Source of the DNA: Ornithodoros turicata
Lineage: Eukaryota > Arthropoda > Arachnida > Ixodida > Argasidae
NCBI RefSeq assembly: GCF_037126465.1
Contig: NC_088203.1
Span: 78,898,168-78,962,167, forward strand
DNA: 64,000 nucleotides
Reading direction: 5' to 3'
Shown: positions 58,256 to 64,000 of the stretch, piece after piece
Numbering within the stretch: position 1 is the stretch's first letter
Layout: each line of letters starts with the position of its first letter
Notes under the pieces: generated by a model
What the model was told of the DNA's origin: nothing
Databases searched by the model: none
The model's input: only the letters and a program-made list of their open reading frames with translations
Translations under genes and position numbers: made by a program

Positions 58256-59763
58256 GGGGGGGGGGGGGTATATGTTTATTCACACAGGGGAGATGTCAGC
58301 CAGGCAAGTGCCGGCTTGCTACTCCTTAAAAAAAAGGAAAGAGAAAGAGGAAAAAACAGGTGCGGGAGAAGCCGCGATGGGAACGATGTGCTGCGGGCGG
58401 TGAGGCTTGCCGCCTGTGCTTCAGAGGGCGGTCATCATTTCTGTGGCCTTGAGGTACTCGAAGAGTGCCTTGGTAACATCCCGTTGCCCAGGGCGCGGGA
58501 CAGGCCCGAGGAGTGTAGCGAGCGAGAGGGGGTGGTGGCCCAAGGCTTGGAGGCGTCGGGCGAGGGCGGCACGGGGCGCCGAGAACGTCGGGCACGTTAG
58601 CAGGAGGTGGGCTACGTCAGCGATGGCGCCGCAGGCATCGCAGTTTGCGTTGCCGCGTCTGCCCATCTTGTGCAGGAGTGACGGAGTGTAGGCGACGTTA
58701 AGGCGGAGGCGATGAAGGAGGGTTTCCTCGGCCCTGGTAAGGTGTTGGGAGGGGTAAAGTTGCATCGCGGGGTCGATGGCTCGGAGAAATGTGTTGCATC
58801 GAATAGCGTCTGCAATGAAGTGGCGGGTTTCAGAGGCAGACCATCGACGGATTTTAAGGTGACAAGCTGATGCCGTGAGCGGTAGGTTTGCGATGGGGCT
58901 GTCACAGCTATGTGCGCGCCTTGCAGCAGCGTCGGCACGGGTATTCCCAGGGAGGCCTATGTGGCTGGGAACCCACTGGAGCCAGACGGTATGACCGGAG
59001 GCGAGAACGGAGTTGTATGACGAGATAGTCATTGCGTGGAGGTCGTTGATCGTCTGGGATCCGTGTGAGCTGATGACCTCCAACGCTGCCTTACTATCTG
59101 TAAAGATGGACCAGTTTCCCTGTGGCGAGATGGAAATGTGCTCAAGCGCCGCGTACACGGCAAAGAGTTCAGCCTCCGTGGATGACGTCTCGTTTGCAAG
59201 TTTAAAGGTGCGCTCGATGTCCTCGTGGGGCACATAAAATGCTGCGCTCGCTCTGTCAGGTACGACCGACCCGTCGGTGTAAACTGCTAGCCGCTGGTCA
59301 TGTAGCGTGGAGAGGTGCTCCAGGGCAAGCTGACGTGCGACAACGGAAGGAGTGTCATTCTTTCGCCCAAGGCCGGGGATAGTGGAGCACACGAAGGGCC
59401 GGTCGAGGGCCCACAGAGGAGGGGCAAAGGACACGGTAGAAGAGGGCTGGGGTACAACCACCCGCAGGCGGTCGACAGCGCCACCAAAGGCAGAGTCGGG
59501 GCAGTCACTTCCTATGAGTCGGAGATAGTGGAAGGGGTGCTGCGTTAGGATCCGCGTGTAGACTCGAAGGGTCTCCCTGTCACGCAGGATGTTTGCAGGT
59601 GGTTCACGTGCCTCCGCGAGGACTGAGTATGTTTCGGTCGTCTTAGGCAAGCCCAGACACACTCGAAGGCTGCGGGCCTGGATATTTAGGAGCTCATGCT
59701 CGCCAGTCCTACTCAGGCCGTGCAACACCGGGAGGCTGTAGCGCAGCAGGCCTAACACGAGGG
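58256..59763 (-). mobile_element. 5'-truncated I-clade LINE, 9-bp TSD
   Basis: A perfect 9-bp repeat, AGCCATTAG, flanks the element (58247-58255 and 59764-59772). On the minus strand it starts inside the thumb region of ORF2, runs through RNase H and the zinc knuckle to a TGA at 58421-58423, then a 3' UTR containing TTTTTTTTAAGGAGTAGCAA, GCCTGGCTGAC and AATAAACATATACC, and finishes in oligo(C) directly against the duplication. Endonuclease and polymerase palm are missing. The clean duplication and open frame make it one of the younger insertions here. Confidence 0.92.
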
Positions 59764-59875
59764 AGCCATTAGCTTTCACATCACTCTCAGCTTTTCTCTC
59801 TCGATTAACCGCTCCACCTTGCGCTCGCCCTCCTTCGTGCGGTAACGTCATTGGCCAGATGTTCGGCGACGTCAC
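58421..59875 (-). CDS. LINE ORF2 C-terminal fragment with RNase H
   Basis: An open 484-codon frame, the longest in the window. About the first 37 residues come from flanking DNA beyond the LINE's target duplication, so the apparent start Met is accidental. From residue ~39 the protein is the thumb of I-clade reverse transcriptase (GLLRYSLPVLHG, QARSLRVCLGLP), then RNase H with Asp201 (YTDGS), Glu236, Asp260 (FTDSKAAL), His305 (WVPSH) and Asp315. A C-x2-C-x7-H-x4-C knuckle spans 412-428. In intact LINEs this part removes RNA from the RNA-DNA hybrid after target-primed synthesis. All RNase H catalytic residues are present, but without the polymerase and endonuclease it cannot mobilise itself. 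Whether it is expressed is unknown. Confidence 0.85.
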   Translation of the reverse strand: MTSPNIWPMTLPHEGGRAQGGAVNRERKAESDVKANGSLVLGLLRYSLPVLHGLSRTGEHELLNIQARSLRVCLGLPKTTETYSVLAEAREPPANILRDRETLRVYTRILTQHPFHYLRLIGSDCPDSAFGGAVDRLRVVVPQPSSTVSFAPPLWALDRPFVCSTIPGLGRKNDTPSVVARQLALEHLSTLHDQRLAVYTDGSVVPDRASAAFYVPHEDIERTFKLANETSSTEAELFAVYAALEHISISPQGNWSIFTDSKAALEVISSHGSQTINDLHAMTISSYNSVLASGHTVWLQWVPSHIGLPGNTRADAAARRAHSCDSPIANLPLTASACHLKIRRWSASETRHFIADAIRCNTFLRAIDPAMQLYPSQHLTRAEETLLHRLRLNVAYTPSLLHKMGRRGNANCDACGAIADVAHLLLTCPTFSAPRAALARRLQALGHHPLSLATLLGPVPRPGQRDVTKALFEYLKATEMMTAL

Positions 59876-61118
59876 AGCTCGACGGATGCACGCCTATGGC
59901 GAACTCACATTGTGTTCCCGCTCTCCATAGTTCACTGCCAAATTCCTTTGGCTCGCGTCGACAGCTTTGTCGTATACATGCTCACAGAATCAGTATGTAT
60001 ACGCAAGACGATTGGTCATTTGTCCCAAAGGAGCGATTTTTTTTATGAATGCATGCTTTGTTATTTCACGAGTGTCTCTTGGGAAAACATCCCGTGTCAT
60101 CATCACTTCTCCATTTATTGTTGTTGTTGTATTTCACGAGTACCAAGTTGCATATCTTCATCACGACATAAGTATACTCACAGCGTTCCTAAGACAGGAT
60201 CCCTAAGCCGAAACACCCTTCTTCACCTTTCAACCAATCAATGTGACACAGTCGTAACTGCTAAAACTTTCCTTTTTTTTAGGGAATAGCTGCATGGCTG
60301 TCATTTCCCTTTTATCTTTCTTTTTCTGCTAATAAGTCCCCATTTCTCTCTTTTATTTCTTTTTCGCCAATATCATCCCAAAACTTTCTCCCTGCACACG
60401 CAGCTAAATGCGTGCCTCTAACTAGCATCAAAGTATTGCTACCGCTGGGCAAGGAACTTTTAACGGAGCACATTATCAGGGCTGAATCAAAACGGGCCGA
60501 GGGTCGTTACAGAAATGTGACAGGTTCTGTAATCTGAACAGCATATGTCCGATGAAGAAGCATCCTCTCGCCTCGTGTCCGGGCAAATAACGGGTTTCTT
60601 TCTCATTACGGGTGTCACCATACTTCCTTGTTACGTCGAACAGGAATTTTGTTTTTGTTTTTTTATCTTCTCGTGCTGGAAAAGGAAGCACCAAATGTGT
60701 TTCGCCCCCGGGGAAACCCGTGGATAAACTGATGCGTTGCTGATGGTCCAACTTCTGTACCTGTAAGGAATAACTAAGGCAAAACGTCTTACGCTGACAA
60801 ACAGAGCAGAGAAAGGAGGTTTAGGCATGTGCGGCAATATTAGAAGTTTCCGTACAGACTTCTATGTTCGAGTTTCGAATCGAATCGATGTTTCTTCACA
60901 GCCGAGTATACGTATTCGAATGGTTCCGAAACTGCACCCGTATGACCGCAAGAGTGGGCAAAAATATATATATATATAAAAATAAAGGAAAGCTAAAAGC
61001 GAGCGCTGCTTCATATTCTGATTGGTATGAATTTATCGCGTATACATACTGTATGCAATTGTGTTAAAATGGGGTTGTTGGTATCGCGTAGTCATAACGA
61101 TGTTCAAGCAGCCAGAGC
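59876..61118. other. no gene recognised
   Basis: The 125-codon plus-strand frame at 59912-60289 has no domain. (TTG)n lies at 60118-60130 and a TA repeat at 60964-60978. Confidence 0.4.
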
Positions 61119-61183
61119 CGGGACGACAGACAGCACAACACATCTGCTTGCGCAGCAGATGTCTTGTGCTGTCTGTTGTCCCG
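61119..61183. repeat. 65-nt imperfect hairpin
   Basis: CGGGACGACAGACAGCACAA on the left pairs with TTGTGCTGTCTGTTGTCCCG on the right with few mismatches, around CATCTGCTTGCGCAGCAGAT. Origin unknown. Confidence 0.7.
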
Positions 61184-61281
61184 TCTTTCTCACGCTATCT
61201 CAGCTACGGAACGACAAAACCGCCAGCGCTGCTCACCAGTCGCTTTGAGAAGGAATACCACATCTCTTGCGGGTGCTCCTA

Positions 61282-61586
61282 CACTCTTAAAAATGAACTT
61301 CACCGCATAGCACGATACTAGCCAACCGTCATCTCGAATGATATCGTTATCTGCCCTAATGTGTTGAAAACGGAAGACGTACGGCTTTTTTGTGACAATT
61401 ATGAACAGCATAAGTGTTACCAAAAAGGCGTAGTGTGCTCTATAATGTGAATCGTTGAATAAATTTTCTCAAACAACAAAAAGGCGTACGCCTCCCGTTT
61501 TCAACAAATCAGTGCAGATAACGATATGATTCGAGATGATGGTTGACTAGGAGCGTGCTATGCTGTGAAGTCCATTTCTAAGAATG
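61282..61586. mobile_element. M1 MITE with 45-bp insertion
   Basis: CACTCTTAAAAATGAACTTC follows TA (61280-61281); the right end TTTCTAAGAATG is worn. The right inner arm is interrupted by 45 bp flanked by a perfect 11-bp repeat AAAAAGGCGTA. Confidence 0.85.
61433..61477. mobile_element. 45-bp insertion with 11-bp TSD
   Basis: Flanked by AAAAAGGCGTA (61422-61432 and 61478-61488). The insert contains TTGAATAAATTTTC near its right end. An A-rich target, an 11-bp duplication and an AATAAA motif suggest an extremely truncated retrotransposon 3' end in plus orientation, but its source is not in the window. Confidence 0.6.
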
Positions 61587-61589
61587 TGA

Positions 61590-62022
61590 CCTTCCGTCGC
61601 CCTCGTGCGTGAATCAGGCGGATGAACACGAAATTGACAGCGATCCAAAGAGCGCATTGGTGCACTGCTCCGCGCAAGAAATATGTAAACCGAAGCCGAT
61701 ACGTTATTCGGAAAATTACTCCGATGTTTATTTAATTGGATTGGATATAAAATAAAAATATGGAGAGGTAAGTCCCGACTCAGTCAGGACCGGCTACTCC
61801 AAGACGCGTGTGTGGTTTCTCCATCCTGGCTAATAGTCGTGACGACGCCCAGTCGCGACGCCCAGCGGCGATCCGATATCGACATCCCCACGCTCCCACT
61901 ATTTTAAGAGTGTGTGTTGGCCCTGCAGATCTCTACGTTAAACGACATGCCTAAGATTGTTCGGTGATATAGTTCAATGTCTTTCATTCACGAAGGCGAT
62001 TTGTAGCGCGTTCTCATTCGTA
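61590..62022. other. no gene recognised
   Basis: Nothing identified. Confidence 0.4.
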
Positions 62023-62439
62023 TTATTTTTCTTTCGTGCACAAAAAAAAAAAATGCTGCTGGTGCCAGAACTGCACAATACATCGCCATGTTCCCACTCT
62101 CATTGCTACTCTAAACTTCCTCGTAAACGCGGGATTCACCAGCTTCATCTCTTCGATCGCGAAACTTAAGCCACATCGTCGTGCAAGTTCCTCTTCGGGA
62201 CGTCGTCGACGTAATAAAACGGGAAATGAAATAAGAAAATCAGTCATCAGAGCCTTTACGTCATCAGCGGTGCGAGCAAGCTTTACTCCGTTCGGAATAT
62301 CAACATACGGAGTGTAGGAGGGCGGTAATAAATTGTTAACGTATGCCGAACATGAACGTTCGCGTATCACTTTGCCAAGAAGTTCGGCGAATGCAGGATT
62401 AGTAACGGAGAGGGCTCCTGCAGTCATAAATAACGCCAT
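62023..62439 (-). CDS. unrecognised 138-codon frame, coding-like
   Basis: The frame reads as plausible protein up to about residue 115: SVTNPAFAELLGKVIRE, NNLLPPSYTPYVDIPNG, VKLARTADDVKALMTDFLIS, EEELARRCGLSFAIEEM, VNPAFTRKFRVAMR. The motif NPAF(A/T) occurs twice, about 80 residues apart. After RVAMR the frame runs through a poly-T/poly-A tract, so the real end may be earlier. Upstream, DEAILWRYL in another frame meets the start, so an indel may separate a longer N-terminus. I recognise no family. It could be a gene exon, a DNA-transposon piece or captured foreign DNA. Confidence 0.35.
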   Translation of the reverse strand: MALFMTAGALSVTNPAFAELLGKVIRERSCSAYVNNLLPPSYTPYVDIPNGVKLARTADDVKALMTDFLISFPVLLRRRRPEEELARRCGLSFAIEEMKLVNPAFTRKFRVAMRVGTWRCIVQFWHQQHFFFLCTKEK

Positions 62440-63214
62440 AATATTGCTTCATCCATAAACTTTTCCTGCTCTGTGATGCTATATGTAACAGGGATCATGC
62501 TTTGAGTAAACACCGTACGTTTTTCGGGAGCGGACGGGCTCGAGCAGGACAGGTAACATACTCGTTCTAAATAAAGCTGGAAAGAAGGATGCAGAGTAAT
62601 TATAAGTTTCTTTATTTTCTGTCCGGTGCCCATAAGGGACGTGTGTGTGTGTGTGGTTGTGGGATGTGTGTCACGTGACGTCGAAAGGAGGGTCCGAATA
62701 ATGCTGCAGGCTTGATGGTACCCAGCTCTGGGCACCATTCTCTCGGACGTCCTGCGCTATTGTTTTGACTTCGATAGGAATTTAGTAAAGACACTGCAAG
62801 ATTAGACTAGATTAGATTACATCAGGATGAAGAATACGGACACATTAGTCCTACACTTGAAGGATGGGAAAACGCAGTAAGTGCAAAAATAAGAATAAAA
62901 ACTTGGGAGATCCCAGATAAAGGAACCTAGAGGACAAATGAAACATAAATGAGGCCAAGGAAAAAAGAAAAAAAGAACTGAAAGTCTCATAATTTAAGGT
63001 TTTGCAAGGGAGCAGCGGTAAAGAAAGACCACAGCGGACACAGCGCTTATGACTGTGGCCATTATCATAAATTAAGAACCATAGGAAAAAAAAAAAAATA
63101 ACAGAGGAATGCTCATAGAGTGCTTTATGTGTCGTTGTACAACAACTATGCTATTCACCAAGACAGAAACTAAAGGGCGCACTCTGAAAGCAGATGGTGG
63201 TGGTGGCGCTCCAT
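62440..63214. other. no gene recognised; (TG)n
   Basis: A (GT)n tract lies at 62641-62655. No gene beyond a possible extension of the preceding frame. Confidence 0.4.
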
Positions 63215-63362
63215 AACCATAATACAACTTTATTTATATGATGATGAGTGGGGTTCATAATCGTAACTTTCATAAAGTGTCTCAAAAAAATTCGTACCCC
63301 TCCCATTCACGTCAGTGTTGTTGTTGTTGGTTGGGACTGTGTTATGTGGTGAAGCTCTGTCT
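63215..63362. repeat. LINE 3'-end scrap and M1 right-arm scrap
   Basis: AACTTTATTTATATGATGAT then GAGTGGGG (63228-63252) resembles the LINE 3' end at 22.23 kb. GTTGGGACTGTGTTATGTGG then TGAAGCTCTGT (about 63332-63362) is the right arm of M1, cut off where a SINE begins. Confidence 0.5.
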
Positions 63363-63515
63363 TTTTCCCGGGGTTTCCCTGAGACGCTTTCAGACATATG
63401 TCGTCACAGTTCCCTCAGAAGTCGGCCCAGGACACACATTCCCCCGGGGCGTCAGTCGTGACGTTGCCCACTTCTGTGAGGCCGACAACGGCGATCCCTT
63501 TCACCATCACCACCT
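63363..63515 (+). repeat. SINE, type-2 tail
   Basis: TTTTTCCCGGGGTTTCCCTG, GCTTTCAGACATATGTCGTC, GAAGTCGGCCCAGGACACAC, GTCGTGACGTTGCCCACTTC, GAGGCCGACAACGGCGATCC and (CCA)n-like end. It follows an M1 right arm directly, as at 45.4 kb, but no M1 remainder follows it. Confidence 0.75.
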
Positions 63516-63703
63516 ATCTTCAGGATGCACACAAACTCTAGCTCCAGCAAGACAAAGTCCAAACAAAGATCAGCTCCCAACCAGCTTGTTGTCAACCCAC
63601 CCAAACGTGAATTCGACGGCAGAAATCATTTCGAGCGTTTAAGACAGTACTGACACGACATGGGGTACTTGAGTTTTACGCACACTATACACCACGCGAG
63701 ACC

Positions 63704-63737
63704 CGCACTCTTAAACCTTCACCGCGTAACGCGCTCC
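63704..63737. repeat. M1 left-end fragment
   Basis: GCACTCTTAAACCTTCACCG, CGTAACGCGCTCCTT: only the first ~34 bp of M1, with a small deletion. Confidence 0.6.
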
Positions 63738-63749
63738 TTATCTATCACA

Positions 63750-64000
63750 CTCTTTACCGGCCTCGGTGGTCAGTTGGTAGCCTGTCCGCCTACTGATCCC
63801 GAGGTTGCGGGTTGGATCTCCGCGGAGGACGCCAGCAACTTGGTGGATACGTACAAGTTGCTTAGATACGCCGTCCTCCGCGAGGAGCGTTAAATACGGT
63901 GTGCCGTGTGTTGAAATTTCAGTGCCAGTTAAAGAGCCCTCAGGTGGGCAGAATTAATCTACAGACCAACCACTCGGGGACGCTCATGATCATATCTGAA
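63750..64000 (+). repeat. tRNA-derived SINE, third family, cut by window end
   Basis: Head GGCCTCGGTGGTCAGTTGGT (A-box region) and GGTTGCGGGTTGGATCTCCG (B-box with C to G and C to T changes), then body AGGACGCCAGCAACTTGGTG, GTACAAGTTGCTTAGATACG, CCGTCCTCCGCGAGGAGCGT, GTTAAAGAGCCCTCAGGTGG. I recall this layout from tick genomes. It is unrelated in core and tail to the other SINEs here. The 3' end lies beyond the window. Confidence 0.8.

Noticed and set aside
1..64000. Naming the species or tick family
   Set aside because: Repeat resemblance is from memory and no diagnostic gene is present, so only a probable tick origin is offered.

Overview
This window reads as a stretch of animal nuclear genome, most likely from a tick. 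The evidence is the repeat content: tRNA-headed SINEs of a kind I associate with tick DNA, I-clade, CR1-like and L1/Tx1-like LINEs, and a great many short palindromic DNA elements. I recognise no host gene, rRNA or functional tRNA, and no bacterial gene organisation. Hard tick versus soft tick cannot be settled from what is here. Nearly all open frames in the window are short and look like chance; the clear exceptions are pieces of transposable elements.

Layout. 1-8.6 kb: mostly unrecognised DNA with a LINE 3' tail (2.1-2.3 kb) and two copies of a palindromic MITE, called M1 here. 8.65-11.6 kb: a hAT element with an exact 8-bp target duplication, inserted beside or into an older hAT relic that still carries the end of a transposase. 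12.4-16.5 kb: MITE relics, a nested MITE compound and a decayed LINE. 18-21 kb: SINEs and an L1/Tx1-like LINE end. 24.2-25.0 kb: one M1 inside another, which fixes the TA target duplication. 25.2-27.6 kb: a decayed CR1-like LINE. 29.3-36.6 kb: fold-back DNA of several kinds, including a perfect 87-bp hairpin and a 2.6-kb interrupted inverted repeat. 37.2-39.9 kb: an almost unbroken run of six MITE or fold-back elements. 42.4-47.0 kb: L1/Tx1-like LINE, four M1 copies (three interrupted by LINE or SINE DNA), a tRNA SINE and a second 8-bp-TSD element. 50.8-55.6 kb: LINE ends, SINEs and a fresh hAT-type MITE sitting inside a LINE. 57.5-59.8 kb: an M1 split by another element, then the best preserved coding piece, a 5'-truncated I-clade LINE with an intact RNase H region and a perfect target duplication. 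61-64 kb: another M1, an unrecognised 138-codon frame, and SINEs running off the window end.

How the parts work together. Three relations can be read directly. First, one LINE family and one SINE family share their last ~45 bp, the usual sign of a SINE using that LINE's machinery. Second, LINE tails have repeatedly landed in A-rich sites of M1, including its terminal repeat, with clean target duplications. Third, several LINE insertions end in oligo(C) directly at the target duplication, which also explains some of the many long G/C homopolymers in this window.
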